Below, one piece after another: positions 1 through 10,911 of a stretch of DNA of 40,000 bases (positions are counted from its first letter, which is position 1; every line of letters starts with the position of its first letter). The notes under the pieces were generated by a model, which was not told where the DNA came from, did not search any database, and was given only the letters and a program-made list of their open reading frames with translations. Position numbers and translations under genes: made by a program. The stretch is taken from contig JAQGDQ010001368.1 of the NCBI GenBank assembly GCA_030141605.1, forward strand, positions 1-40,000, written 5' to 3'. The DNA comes from Tubiluchus corallicola (taxonomy: Eukaryota > Priapulida > Priapulimorpha > Priapulimorphida > Tubiluchidae).

Positions 1-940
1 AATGATGCAGGCAGCCAGCAAGGCGAGGCAAACTTCTATCTTTAAACAAGGATAATGATGCAGTAAGCCAGCAAAGCGACACAAACTTCCATCTTTGAAC
101 AAGGATAATGGTGCAGTAAGCCAGCAAGGCGACACAAACTTCCATCTTTAAACAAGGATAATGATGTAGGCAGTCAGCAAAGCGAGGCAAACTTCCATCT
201 TTAAACAAGGATAATGATGCAGTAAGCCAGCAAAGCGAGGCAAACTTCCATCTCTAAACAAGGATAATGATGCAGTAAGCCAGCAAAGCGACACAAACTT
301 CCATCTTTAAACAAGGATAATGATGCAGTAAGCCAGCAAAGCGAGGCAAACTTCCATCTTTAAACAAGGATAATGATGCAGGCAGCCAGCAAAGCGAGGC
401 AAACTTCCATCTTTAAACAAGGATAATGATGCAGGCAGTCAGCAAAGCGAGGCAAACTTCCATCTTTGAACAAGGATAATGATGCAGGCAGTCAGCAAAG
501 CGAGGCAAACTTCCATCTTTGAACAAGGATAATGATGCAGGCAGCCAGCAAAGCGAGGCAAACTTCCATCTTTGAACAAGGATAATGATGCAGGCAGTCA
601 GCAAGGCGACACAAACTTCCATCTTTAAACAAGGATAATGATGCAGGCAGCCAGCAAAGCGAGGCAAACTTCCATCTTTGAACAAGGATAATGATGCAGG
701 CAGCCAGCAAAGCGAGGCAAACTTCCATCTTTGAACAAGGATAATGATGCAGGCAGCCAGCAAAGCGAGGCAAACTTCCATCTTTAAACAAGGATAATGA
801 TGCAGGCAGTCAGCAAGGCGAGACAAACTTCCATCTTTAAACAAGGATAATGATGCAGGCAGCCAGCAAAGCGAGGCAAACTTCCATCTTTGAACAAGGA
901 TAATGATGCAGGCAGTCAGCAAGGCGAGAAAGCAAACAGC
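1..940. repeat. 53-bp minisatellite, about 17.5 copies
   Basis: A tandem array whose unit recurs every 53 bp (unit starts near 1, 54, 107, 160, 213) runs from the window edge to about 940, so its left end is outside the window. Two unit variants alternate irregularly, differing by 'gcaggcagccagc' versus 'gcagtaagccagc' and by 'gcgaggc' versus 'gcgacac'. The minus strand has no stop in any frame, which creates long spurious ORFs. Confidence 0.95.
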
Positions 941-1575
941 CTGTATCCACCCACCTGTCCACCTGGCTTCGACATAATTATAACTGACCGTGATGTAACT
1001 CTTATATATATATACTCTTATATCAGGGGCGTGCAAATTGCGGCCCGCGGGCCACTTGCGGCCCGCGAAAAGATTTGCCAACCTAATGAAAGTGCGGCCC
1101 GGGCGATTAATTGAGTGTATCCAGCTGAAGTCCGCGCCACGATCCCAAAGATAGTGCGGGTAGTTTTTTTCTACTAGATCGGATGCCCTTACAAGACGGT
1201 TGTAGCTTAATGTCACTGTACTACACAGACTGTGTGATACACATTACTAATATGCATTGTAACGAAATTACCACTATCTGTCCTGAAAGTAGAAATATAT
1301 GGTTTGTAATATAAATTTTAATAACTTCTAAAATAGGTTCTTGAGTGTAGTAGTAATGATGTACGCAGGTCGGATGCAAAAAAAATCGTTATTAGGCCAT
1401 ACCAAAAGTAAGTTACACATAAAAAGTAATGCAGTAATAGCTGCTGGAGTCCATGCTACGCGCATGCGCATACGTTTTGGCATCCATTGGTGACAGAAAC
1501 CTGATTATTGACAGTTACTTGGGACCCACATTGTAATGCCACCTGTAGTAATCATACTTAGCTGTGAAGTCCTTA
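941..1575. other. non-genic spacer with one hAT-like terminus
   Basis: No convincing gene. At 1028-1070 the sequence CAGGGGCGTGCAAATTG followed by gcggcccgcgggcc resembles the common hAT-type terminus CAGGGG...GCGGCCCGCGGGCC. No partner end or 8-bp duplication was found, so it is probably a fragment. A perfect NRF1-type site, CGCGCATGCGCA, lies at 1459-1470. Confidence 0.4.
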
Positions 1576-2255
1576 AAGCACAAGAAAACCCTCCACTTAC
1601 ACAAAGTCGAAAAGATTCGTCTCGAAATTTTATACCACTTACATACTGCCTTTTCGTATGCAGGACTTCAATCGGCAGTAACGCTGTATAAAACATGTAA
1701 ATTTAAACTCCCGCGATGACTGTTAGGCGCAGCCATTTTAATGGTAGGTCGTTTGAAACAAGTTTTGATAACATTAAGTAAAGTTTGAAGAAATAATCAG
1801 AGCATTCGTAGCAGTACATGTTGATAATTAAGTAAAATTTTAAATTATTGCATCTTCTCAATAAGATTAAAAAATACTTTTTTCGGCTAGTGAGTGGCGC
1901 ACCCTGGAGGGTGAGTCAGCGACATTTTATCAACTGGCACGAAGAATTTAAATTATTAGTCTAGTTACATAAGTGTTTCCAGCAGGTACGCGATAAGAAA
2001 AGTAATATAGATCTGCACGGAAAGTTTATTGGGTCATAATTTAACATTTCCTTTCTTCCCCTGATTTACGTGGCGTAGTGACGTCACGTAATGGCGCCGT
2101 CGAAACAGTGTTGTGGGAGATTTAAAATGAAAACAAACAAAAATTCCTTTCAGCGCGAATACGATATGTGCATAAAATTGCTGTAAAATAGTATAATTTT
2201 TTAAGGCGATTTTTCTGAAGCCTACTTCAGGTGCCCATTTTCTTGTCCTTCAATA
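1576..2255 (+). repeat. dispersed repeat R1, copy 1
   Basis: About 680 bp that recurs in the same orientation at 28198-28885, and more diverged and inverted near 33600-34015. The matched stretch runs from 'accctccacttac' to 'ctacttcaggtgcc'. No long ORF and no clear terminal inverted repeats were seen. It carries a perfect CRE octamer, TGACGTCA, at 2079-2086. It is likely a non-autonomous transposable element of unknown class. Confidence 0.85.
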
Positions 2256-2590
2256 CAAGTACCACAAACTTTCTTATAAAACATTTTAACAAGGAATTAT
2301 AATACTTAAGGTCCATAATAACAGAATTCGTTCATTTTACACTATTAGGAAAGTATTAAAAATGACAAACTTTTCTATACGCACGCTTTACTTACAAATA
2401 TATAACAACAAGGACTTTTGCTAAAATTTACGATAAAACCAGGATAAATGTTACCTGAGTTATACATATATGTATATAGGTATGTATATATGATCTAAGA
2501 TTTATACTGTACTACGCATTTAACCCTTTTTCATCCCTTTACAAGCTGATAAGATAAAACCGTCTCTCTCAAAATTAACTAGAGCTTTAA

Positions 2591-2787
2591 TTACTTACTT
2601 ACTTACTTACTCACTCACTCACTCACTCACTCACTCACTCACTCACTCACTCACTCACTCACTCACTCACTCACTCACTCTCTCACTCACTCACTCACTC
2701 ACTCACTCACTCACTCACTCACTCACTCATTCACTCACTCACTCACTCACTCACTCACTCACTCACTCACTCACTCACTCACTCACT
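2591..2787. repeat. (ACTC)n microsatellite
   Basis: A tetranucleotide tract of about 195 bp beginning as (ACTT)n and continuing as (ACTC)n with a few single-base interruptions. Confidence 0.97.
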
Positions 2788-2883
2788 TATTTACATTGTC
2801 AGACTCTAAGGCTGACCAATCGTCTATTGATGTCAGCTCGTCTTTGGTGTTTGGAAAAAGTGAGAATTCTAAGCAAGTAGTTT

Positions 2884-2958
2884 TCGTTCGCGCCTTGGCA
2901 AGCTAAGTGGATGTAAGCATTCGGGTCCGGGTTCAATTCCAGGATATGAGTCTTTTTT
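2884..2958 (+). repeat. tRNA-derived SINE head (pol III type)
   Basis: A box-B sequence, GGGTTCAATTCC, lies at about 2929-2940. It is preceded at a tRNA-like distance by an A-box-like AGCTAAGTGG and followed by TTTTTT at 2953-2958, a pol III stop. The acceptor and anticodon stems do not fold cleanly, so this is a tRNA-derived repeat or pseudogene, not a functional tRNA. Confidence 0.55.
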
Positions 2959-3126
2959 ACGCTAATAACTACAGAATTTAACTTAAGGCAGCAATGGCAA
3001 AATTCCTCGCTAATTGATTTTTATAACCGTTACATTCTTTGGATTTAAAAATTGCCATTATTACCACGACGTGTTCCACTATTTCAGGCAGGTTTTAAGA
3101 GAATTCTGTCGTTAGCTGTTTGTATG

Positions 3127-3241
3127 CAGGGCCTATTTCAAGGGGGGCGGGGAAGTGGGGATACTTCCCCGGGGCCTCACCCTCCAGGGGGGGGGGCCTC
3201 GTGCCAAGGTAACATTTTTTTGCTTTATGCGAACATACTGC

Positions 3242-3293
<52 letters not shown>

Positions 3294-3535
3294 CACGCAC
3301 GCCGTTTGCCAGTATTGACAAGTATTAAGGACTGGTCTTGAGAATAAAGCAGTTTTTCTTTCAATTGTTCTTTCCTTTAACAACTGTATAACTCCATATT
3401 TTCTCTTCGAAAATGCTTCTCCAGCGTTCTAGCAGTTCAAAAATTTTCTCGGCGCCAACCATGGTAGCGCCCCCCCCCCATGGGGCCTCACACGCCCTAC
3501 TTCCCCGTGCCTCGTCTAGCCTGAAATAGGCCCTG
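3127..3535. mobile_element. hAT-like MITE carrying (CT)n, copy 1
   Basis: The element starts CAGGGCCTATTTCA and ends with its perfect inverse TGAAATAGGCCCTG. Both ends continue into G/C-rich subterminal blocks containing GGGGAAGTGGGG or its inverse. The flanking 8-mers tttgtatg (3119-3126) and tttgtttt (3536-3543) match at six of eight positions, consistent with an 8-bp duplication of hAT type. A (CT)n tract sits inside at about 3243-3289. The 3' 200 bp recurs at about 12830-13078. Confidence 0.8.
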
Positions 3536-3543
3536 TTTGTTTT

Positions 3544-4160
3544 TGTCAGATAACAGCCACCGCATTATTGCAAAAGATGCTAATGTTCTTTCTAAAGACG
3601 TGAGCTAAAGCGATGAACTTTCGCAGGCTACGTTCATTAAAACTGTTTTGTGTTGATTTCGGTTTCGGTTTGGACATGTTTATGATACCCAATGTACATT
3701 TAATAAAAAGAAATTTATGAAAGACATCAATGATAAACTTGAATCTCGGTATAGACAGTTTGTAGGTCATCAAATTAATAAGAACAAAAAGATCTCGTTA
3801 CAAACTGTGAAAAAGCACAACTGAAAACTATTAGACTCCTTAACCTTTCTTTAACCAGCAACTAAAGACTTTCAGTTCTGTTAGCTTAGTGAGCTCTTCT
3901 AGAGGCATTTCAGTCTTGCTGTGAAGTTTAGAAAAACTAATTTTAATGAAATGAACTTCGCTTCAAATGCTAAATAGTTCAATGTCAACGTCAGAATCTA
4001 GTCCTCACCATGATAAGTGAAAACATAAAACTTTAATCATGGAAACAACAACCCTATCCTTTCAGAAACACATTTTACTAGTGCTGCCACACAGTGAATA
4101 ACACAGTAACTTCATCCTTTCAGAAAGCTTGCTTGCTTGCTTGCTTGCAGGAAATGAACC
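3544..4160. other. non-genic spacer
   Basis: AT-rich sequence with no recognisable gene, RNA or transposon terminus. It ends in a short (GCTT)n run at about 4128-4148, immediately before the LINE relic. Confidence 0.5.
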
Positions 4161-4617
4161 GTGCTGTACCGAACGAAAATAACAATAAATTTAGACGGTG
4201 TAAACTTTTTAAAAAATTCTTATAAGATGGAAAATTATTTGTTGAATGGTATTCCAAAACATGTCAAAACTGATTTATCGAGATTTCGTATTAGTGCTCA
4301 TAAATTAGCAATTGAAATTTGTAGATATCACAAGCCGAAAGAGATACTTGTAGAACAACGAATATGTAAAAATCGTTGTTTGAATAAAGTAGAAGATGAA
4401 TTGTACGTAATTACTGAATGTCCACTGTAGTGTCCAATGTCCACTGTACGCTCATGTAAGAGAGGAATGTTTTGGTTTCCTTTCTGATTTCTGTCCTTAC
4501 TTTCATTATATGACTTCCAATGAGCAGTTCGTGTTTTTCAATGCATCACAAGACGTAGAAATTGTTAAAATTAATGCCAGATTGGTCCACAAAATATTTG
4601 AAGACAGGCCCGATTGA
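4161..4617 (+). pseudogene. LINE ORF2 C-terminus, broken
   Basis: The translated 4161-4430 frame contains LSRFRISAHKLAIEICRY, then KPKEILVEQRICKN and VEDELYVITECPL. This is the C-terminal signature of non-LTR retrotransposon ORF2 proteins (R-F-R-x-S-x-H, then a cysteine-bearing 'EDE-x-H/Y...CP' block). A local duplication of tgtccactgta introduces a stop at 4428-4430. The frame then resumes one register over as YAHVREECFGFLSDF and continues to a stop at about 4617 with the usual 'ARLVHKIFEDR' tail. A short degenerate ACTG-type repeat follows at about 4630-4656. The copy is 5'-truncated and dead. Confidence 0.8.
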
Positions 4618-4975
4618 GATAACTCAGCCTAACTGACTGATTGACTGACTAACTGTAACATATCTAATATGAACTTTTTGATATATATCCTAGGCGACAA
4701 GCTAGATTACTTATCACGGAAATCCGAATTTTTGTCCTTTTTTAAGTCGTTCACCTCCGTTCTTGAAAAAGTAAAAAAATCGAATCGATATAGGCTAATA
4801 TTAAACATGTTTGTATACTGTTGTTACTGATTTGCATACTGATTGTTAATAAACGAAACTTAGTGTGGATTTTACTGGTATTTGAGGAGAATTTATACGC
4901 ATGAGTACATGTTCCTATGTAGCAAGTTTGCAATTCTTGTATATCACGAGCAGGTGCTTATACACAATGACGGCG
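4618..4975. other. non-genic spacer
   Basis: AT-rich; includes the LINE 3' tail of ACTG-like repeats at its start. Nothing else was recognised. Confidence 0.5.
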
Positions 4976-5215
4976 TTGAAAATACCGGTTGTTCAAATCA
5001 GGTTGATGACACAGGTTCTCGTCTGATCACCGAAGTTAAGCAACGAAGAGGCGGTTAGTACTTGGATGGGTGACCGACAATGAATACCAGGTGCTGGAGG
5101 TTCAAATCAGGTTGATGACAAGGGTTCTCGTCTGATCACCGAAGTTAAGCAACGAAGAGGCGGTTAGTACTTGGATGGGTGACCGACAATGAATACCAGG
5201 TGCTGGAGGTGCTGG
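4976..5215 (+). repeat. 5S-rRNA-derived repeat, two tandem copies
   Basis: Two head-to-tail copies, about 107 bp apart, each contain the 5S rRNA internal promoter region: 'gtctgatcaccgaagttaag', then 'ggttagtacttggatggg' and 'tgaccg'. The 5S 5' third is replaced by a non-5S segment containing 'ttcaaatcaggttgatgac', and the 3' end reads 'aataccaggtgctgg'. Box A and box C sequences look intact. The missing 5S 5' region makes this a 5S-derived SINE (SINE3-like) or a rearranged pseudogene, not a working 5S gene. Confidence 0.8.
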
Positions 5216-5286
5216 AGTAAGTAAGTAAGTAAGTAAGTAGGTAAGTAAGAAGGTAAGTAAGTAGGTAAGTAAGTAGGTAAGTAAGA
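5216..5286. repeat. (GTAA)n tail
   Basis: A tetranucleotide GTAA tract with GTAG interruptions directly follows the second 5S-like copy. It could be the simple-repeat tail of a 5S-derived SINE. Confidence 0.9.
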
Positions 5287-5309
5287 TCATAGCTCACGTA
5301 CATGTGTAT

Positions 5310-5766
5310 TTAACCCTTTCATACCCGTTTTATCCCGTGGGATACGAGAATATTTTCTGCCTTTAAAATTAATAAAATTTTAAAACGGACAGTTATTTGA
5401 TCTGTTAATAGTTGTTTTGATTTAAGCCAATAACAACAGACTAAAATGGTGATAAAATGGCAAACTAGAAAATCTACATAGCATAAAAAACTGTGCAAGG
5501 TACAGTACTTTACAGACGACTTTGTACAGATCAGCTTAGTATGCATACTAAATGTCTTAAATACTTTAAAAAATTATCAGCAGTTGCAAAATGAAGCACA
5601 TTTTATGCTTCCATTGGTATCCCGTGGGATACAGGCTATATTTAGCACACGGGCACGGGTAGAAAAAAATAATTATTATGTGTAAACAAGATGGACATAC
5701 TGAACAAAAGTACTAAGCCAGAAACTTTTTTCTTATTAAAAAATAATTTGGGACTGAAAGGGTTAA
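5310..5766 (+). mobile_element. piggyBac-like TTAA MITE, copy 1
   Basis: Bounded by TTAA at 5310-5313 and 5763-5766, with short inverted ends TTAACCCTTTCA and TGAAAGGGTTAA. It is 457 bp with no coding capacity. Near each end it holds the palindrome (G)TATCCCGTGGGATAC (about 5330-5345 and 5617-5632). Three more copies lie at 10912, 12022 and 13291. TTAA target specificity plus a CCC-starting terminus is the piggyBac superfamily signature. Confidence 0.85.
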
Positions 5767-6278
5767 AGATGTTCTTCATTGTTACGTACCTTTAGCATTC
5801 CATGCTGCTACTTGATTTATGGCATTTGTATTGCTATTCTGTATGCTGTCAAATGTAATTCTCGTTGAAGTGGTATAAAACTAACGAATGTGATATTTTA
5901 GATTGACAGAGATATTTTATTTTTGAAAATCAAATTTTTATGCGAAAATTACAAAATCTGTGTGTGCCCGATGGTTTTACCAGCGGGCAGAACTCAGGTA
6001 ATGATTTTCAGGTTATACTAACCATTTCATCCAACATGTATGCTGCCCAAGGTATATTCACAGTTACAAAAAGTTATATAACAATGTTTTATATGTTCTA
6101 CAATATTATATATATACAATGTTACACAGTTATGGCAAAATCTATGCATACAATCATTTAAATATAATAATGTTAGGTCTATCCCCCCTAACTGCAGAGT
6201 GATCTACAGTAATGATAACTAAGTATAAACGAAGTCATAGCGTTAGCCGGAGTTGTAATTATAAGTAACAGTGACAGC
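5767..6278. other. non-genic spacer
   Basis: AT-rich spacer between two transposons; no gene recognised. Confidence 0.5.
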
Positions 6279-6286
6279 AATATGCC

Positions 6287-6793
6287 CAGGCTGCATAAGA
6301 TTATGGATATCCATAAAATAAGACCAAAAATCCATAAAATAAAATTTGAAAAATCCATAAAATAAGAAATGCATAAAATAAAAAAATATTTTTTTTGTGA
6401 TTTTTTGTACAAAATAAGGCGGTCAAAACTGAATACAGGCATTGGATCGGAAACTTCAGCCTAGAGGGCATTCTACATTCGTACCAAATAGATGAATTAT
6501 TTGAACTGAAGTGATGAATTACAAGGCATTGTCTCGTGAAATTTGATTAAATTTGAAGTGATATGAAACTGATAAAATTAAAACGAAACCGATAAAATTA
6601 AAACTAAGTCCTCCGTGTTTAAAAACACGTTTCAAGCCTCCTGTTTTTACTTTTTAATTGATTTCCCCCTGGGCATCTCGTTCCAGATATAGTCTATTTC
6701 TTATTTTATTGATATCCATAAAATAAAATTCAAAAATCCATCAAATAAGCTATTTTATTTATTTTATACATATCAATAATCTTATGCACCCTG
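6287..6793. mobile_element. hAT-like non-autonomous element with perfect 8-bp TSD
   Basis: Flanked by identical 8-mers aatatgcc at 6279-6286 and 6794-6801. The ends are inverted: CAGGCTGCATAAGATTAT against the inverse of the 3' end, CAGGGTGCATAAGATTAT. Subterminal 'ccataaaataa' motifs occur several times at the left end and in inverted form near the right. 507 bp, no transposase frame. Confidence 0.9.
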
Positions 6794-6801
6794 AATATGC
6801 C

Positions 6802-7407
6802 AGCTGGCTCGTCAAATTTGAACATGGTTGCCGTTTGAGGTTTTGATCAGTTTAAGGGAAAAAATTCACCTTTGCTTGATGTTTTCTACGTATTTTGTTT
6901 ATTAATAAAAATAGAAAAACAAAGTGACAAATTTAATACATTTCGTAATTATAACAAAAAACTTAATCTTAGCAGAAAACGCAAATTTCTTCTCGTTCTC
7001 CATGTTCATCCGCCTAAGTAGAAAATATATTCATCCGCCTAAGTAGAAAATAATCCCTCCTAAGCACATTAATTAGTTACAAAATGTTCCAAACTACTAA
7101 TTATTAGGAAACTCACAATTTAACGTTTACCTATTTTTGAGAAAAAACACCATAAAATGAAATTGCAGTGCTTTTAAACAAATTTAACAAATTTAAAGTC
7201 TCTTGCGCAAGTACATTTCAAGTCGTGTGAAAATTTCTAGCACTTTACATTACTTAGAAGGGGTGGGTAGCAAAATATCAGATAGTTACCACATCAATAA
7301 TGATTATCAACTGCAGCGGTGACATAACATCGCTCTCAACGCACCTAAAGTGCTGAAGTTGATGTCGTTTTACCTTATAATACTCTGTATCAGTAACGAG
7401 ATTAAAC
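6802..7407. other. non-genic spacer
   Basis: AT-rich. A short direct duplication, 'tcatccgcctaagtagaaaa', occurs at about 7006 and 7030. Nothing else was recognised. Confidence 0.5.
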
Positions 7408-7961
<554 letters not shown>

Positions 7962-7967
7962 TAGTAG

Positions 7968-8042
7968 ACTGTTGTGGTGCGAATCCTAAATCATGTTGTA
8001 CAAACTGTCTGATCCAATCCTAAATAAATTATGTTTAAGCTA
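7968..8042 (+). mobile_element. LINE 3' end fragment (same family as 18983-19060)
   Basis: The 75-bp segment from 'tgttgtggtg' through 'aatcctaaataaattatg' recurs almost identically at 18983-19060, where it follows a LINE ORF2 relic. Here it directly abuts the (AG)n tract, suggesting a heavily 5'-truncated insertion. Confidence 0.75.
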
Positions 8043-8593
8043 AGTCAGCAGTTTTTCAGTTTTTATGCGTAACGTTATTACGATGTTTGTAGAACATGGC
8101 TTGTGTTTCAATCAAACGCTTGTAAAGCAATTAATAACATGTAAAACATTTTTAAGTTGTTTTTATTTGTTTATCCATACAGCGTTATGAATAGAATTAC
8201 AATTTCATTATTCTATTCATAAACTTGACATGCGCATGCGCAGAAGTGCCATGAGTGTAGCTGACATTAGCTTCAGTTACGCCCAACATCCTACATACGA
8301 CTTAGCTACAGCAGGTGAAAAGAATAAACAACAAAAACTAATAGGTGAATTAACAAAATAATGTTGATGATGACGACAATGATGGCGATATTAACAATGA
8401 CAGCTAAATGATGGTTATAATGGTGACGATCATGATATATCAATAAGAATAATGATAATTGATTCTAAAGATGATATTGAAGCACCAAGATCGATCGATG
8501 ACCTAAACAAATTGAACAAATTTTTGAACTGGCACGAAAATCAGTGTTAAAATAACGAACGATTCAGTGAGAATTGAGTGATCAGTCGCAATA
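8043..8593. other. non-genic spacer
   Basis: Contains a perfect NRF1-type site TGCGCATGCGCA at 8231-8242 and scattered GAT/GAC triplets near 8360-8440. No gene recognised. Confidence 0.5.
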
Positions 8594-8595
8594 TA

Positions 8596-8872
8596 CAGTC
8601 TAACCTCGTTATCTCGCCACTGTCCGTCTAGAGCAAATTTTTGGCGAGAGGCGAGTATGGCGAGATAACGGGAATACAACGAAGTTTCACCTCTGAGTTT
8701 GTCTGTTTGGCGACATAACGGATATAGTTTACATAAGCACTCGTCCTAGCATGACGTAGCGAGGGTGGCGACTTAACGAGGTAAATATCAAAGCAGGAAA
8801 TCCGCCCTGGCATTTTCTATGGCGAGAGACGAGTTTGGCGGCATAACGAGGGGCGAGAACGAGGCTAGACTG
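8596..8872. mobile_element. pogo/Tigger-like MITE with TA duplication
   Basis: Flanked by TA at 8594-8595 and 8873-8874. The ends are inverted: CAGTCTAACCTCGTTATCTC against CAGTCTAGCCTCGTTCTCGC. A CAGT...ACCTCGTTAT terminus with TA target is typical of Tc1/mariner elements of the pogo/Tigger group. The interior repeats TGGCGAnnTAACG four times (8658, 8708, 8766, 8836). 277 bp, non-coding. Confidence 0.88.
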
Positions 8873-9205
8873 TAGATCAATTAGACTGATAAGAGTCAAT
8901 GATTGATTTTTTGCCTGCGTTAAATATACTTTAATTATTCTGATCTAGCATTTTGAATTTTTGTATGTTTAGGTCTCTCCATAATAATTTCTATACGTAA
9001 CTTATTCCATGGTTGACTGTAACAGTTTTAACAACAAATTTAAGAAAAAAACCGAATTTAAAATGACACATATATTATTATTATTTCATATTATATGTGC
9101 TTCATTGCTTTGTTAATACGTGTAAAATGTATACGTGTATTAAAAACATACAAAACTTTTACTTTTAAAAGTACTCTTCAATAATTAGCTGAATATCATG
9201 TTTCC

Positions 9206-9347
9206 ATAAAGAGTCGTACCATACGCATAAAGAGTCGTACCATACGCATAAAGAGTCGTACCATACGCATAAAGAGTCGTACCATACGCATAAAGAGTCG
9301 TACCATACGCATAAAGAGTCGTACCATACGCATAAAGAGGCTGACCC
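9206..9347. repeat. 21-bp minisatellite, about 7 copies
   Basis: The unit 'taaagagtcgtaccatacgc' plus one base repeats with period 21, so minus-strand frames stay open as a 7-residue repeat. It lies about 50 bp past the splice donor of the MS4A-like exon, in the intron or possibly in an alternative 3' exon. Confidence 0.95.
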
Positions 9348-9398
9348 ATGTGCTCTGCAGACTGCTGTCCTGCGAACTGTGTTTGTTGTTGAACTTAC

Positions 9399-9856
9399 AT
9401 TCCTCGTGTAGGCAAAACTCCACTCTGTTGGCCAGGTACATGATGTACAACTCCTGGAATACTCCCTGTTCCACAGCAAACTGCCTTGCAGCAAATGCAC
9501 GCAGACAAAATAGAGGACAGCATTTCTATAGACGCTAATGCTATTTGGATCGAAGAAGCAACAATACCTAATCTCCTGACTAAGATGGAAGATTCCCAGC
9601 CAGGATAGTAATCATTAGCTAAGTATACACTAGCTGAAATTAAAAGAGCGCCTGCAAATACGGCAGCAAGAATACTTAACACCATGAAAGAAATGATCAA
9701 GCATTTCTGTTTTTGGCTCTTCCCAGCTGCAGCAACACCTAAGCCTCCGGCAATAATGAAGAAAATTCCGCACCAAATGCCAGCACCAGTGCCGAAGGAA
9801 GTTATTTCTCCTATTATTGTTATATTCAAGATAAGTGCACCTGAGCCACACGCAAC
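9399..9856 (-). CDS. MS4A/CD20-like four-pass membrane protein, main exon
   Basis: This exon encodes nearly the whole membrane domain of a four-pass protein that resembles the MS4A/CD20-like superfamily. Numbering from the likely ATG at 14003, helices lie at residues about 39-55 (ACGSGALILNITIIGEI), 63-82 (GIWCGIFFIIAGGLGVAAAG), 89-117 and 133-158. The second is the glycine-rich 'IWxGIFFIxAGGLG' segment typical of the family, followed by the short basic loop KSQKQK. A Cys cluster (CICCKAVCC) ends helix 4, a possible palmitoylation site (inference). The splice acceptor 'tttttgtag' at 9857-9865 joins in phase 0 to exon 13893-14043. The donor 'gtaagt' begins at 9398, leaving a split codon after LPTRG. 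The downstream C-terminal exon was not identified. Expected location is the plasma or an internal membrane; the ligand or partner is unknown. Family assignment is from motif and topology only. Confidence 0.85.
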
Positions 9857-9955
9857 CTACAAAAACAGAAACTAACTTTACTTCACTAACTGGATTTCAT
9901 ACGCGAAACTTGTGACACAGCTGACGATTCCTAGCATTTTACTTCTTTGCTAGTT

Positions 9956-10781
9956 GTAGGGATGGGAATCGATAATCTTTCTATCTATGAAAAATCGATC
10001 GTTTTATCGATTTTCAAATCGATACAAAGCAAAATTGATTTTTTTTGTCTATTATGGAAATGATAAAATAAATGATTATCACCACAGAACATCGATACAA
10101 TTAGAGCATTTATATCGAAATGATAAAATAAATGATTATCACCACAGAACATTGATACAATTAGAGCATTTATATCGAAATGATAAAATAAATGATTATC
10201 ACCACAGAACATCGATATAATTAGAGCATTTATATCAAAATGATAAAATAAATGATTAATGATTATCACTACAGAACATTGATACAATCAGAGCATTTAT
10301 ATTGAAATGATAAAATAAATGATTATCACTACAGAACATTGATACAATCAGAGCATTTATATTGAAATGATAACATAAATGATTATCACTACAGAACATT
10401 GATATAATTAGAGCATTTATATTGAAATGATAACATAAATGATTATCACTACAGAACATTGATATAATTAGAGCATCTATATCAAAATGAAAAAAATAAA
10501 TGATTATCACCACAGAACATCGATACAATTAGAGCATCTATGTCCAAATCGATGTGTCATTTCAGCGATAATTGTGTGCTCTAGCAATGATAAACATATT
10601 GAGAACAATTATTTATATTATCATGAAATGATGCTTCGTGGTTTGCACTGTGTAGTACAGTGTGTACAAAGCTTGTAAAACAATTTTGTAAAATAATTAT
10701 CGAAATTGAAATCATATCGCAATTTTTTGTAATGTGCTTATCGAAATCGTAGCGTAAGTTTTGCATCGATTCCCATCACGA
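9956..10781. mobile_element. hAT-like element holding a 60-bp minisatellite
   Basis: The ends are inverted around GATGGGAATCGAT: GTAGGGATGGGAATCGAT at the left, and ATCGATTCCCATCACGA at the right. Flanking 8-mers tgctagtt (9948-9955) and tgctagtg (10782-10789) match at seven of eight positions. It lies in the intron of the MS4A-like gene. The middle is mostly a tandem array. Confidence 0.82.
10056..10555. repeat. 60-bp minisatellite inside the hAT-like element
   Basis: About eight units with period close to 60 bp, each containing 'aaatgattatcac', 'cagaacat' and 'gagcatttatat'. Units drift gradually from left to right, with one 9-bp insertion near 10250. The repeat is confined between the two element ends. 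Confidence 0.95.
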
Positions 10782-10911
10782 TGCTAGTGAAATATTGTGC
10801 AAACTTGTATGGGAACATATGGGAAGATTTCAGCTAGCTGCAATAACTAGCTCTTAATTAAATTTCCAATTTAATATTGATTACTAAGAATCATTTTGGT
10901 AAATAAACCTA

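Noticed and set aside
413-1216. 267-residue minus-strand frame with periodic 'LFKDGSL' and 'ACIIILVQRWK' words
   Set aside because: The 53-bp minisatellite lacks minus stops in all frames; the periodicity is that of the DNA unit and codon use is random-like.
4976-5215. Functional 5S rRNA genes
   Set aside because: The 5' third of 5S is replaced and the gene length is wrong; only the promoter region and 3' part match.
9630-9875. Alternative frames of 73 and 63 residues over the MS4A-like exon
   Set aside because: Shadows of the membrane-domain frame.
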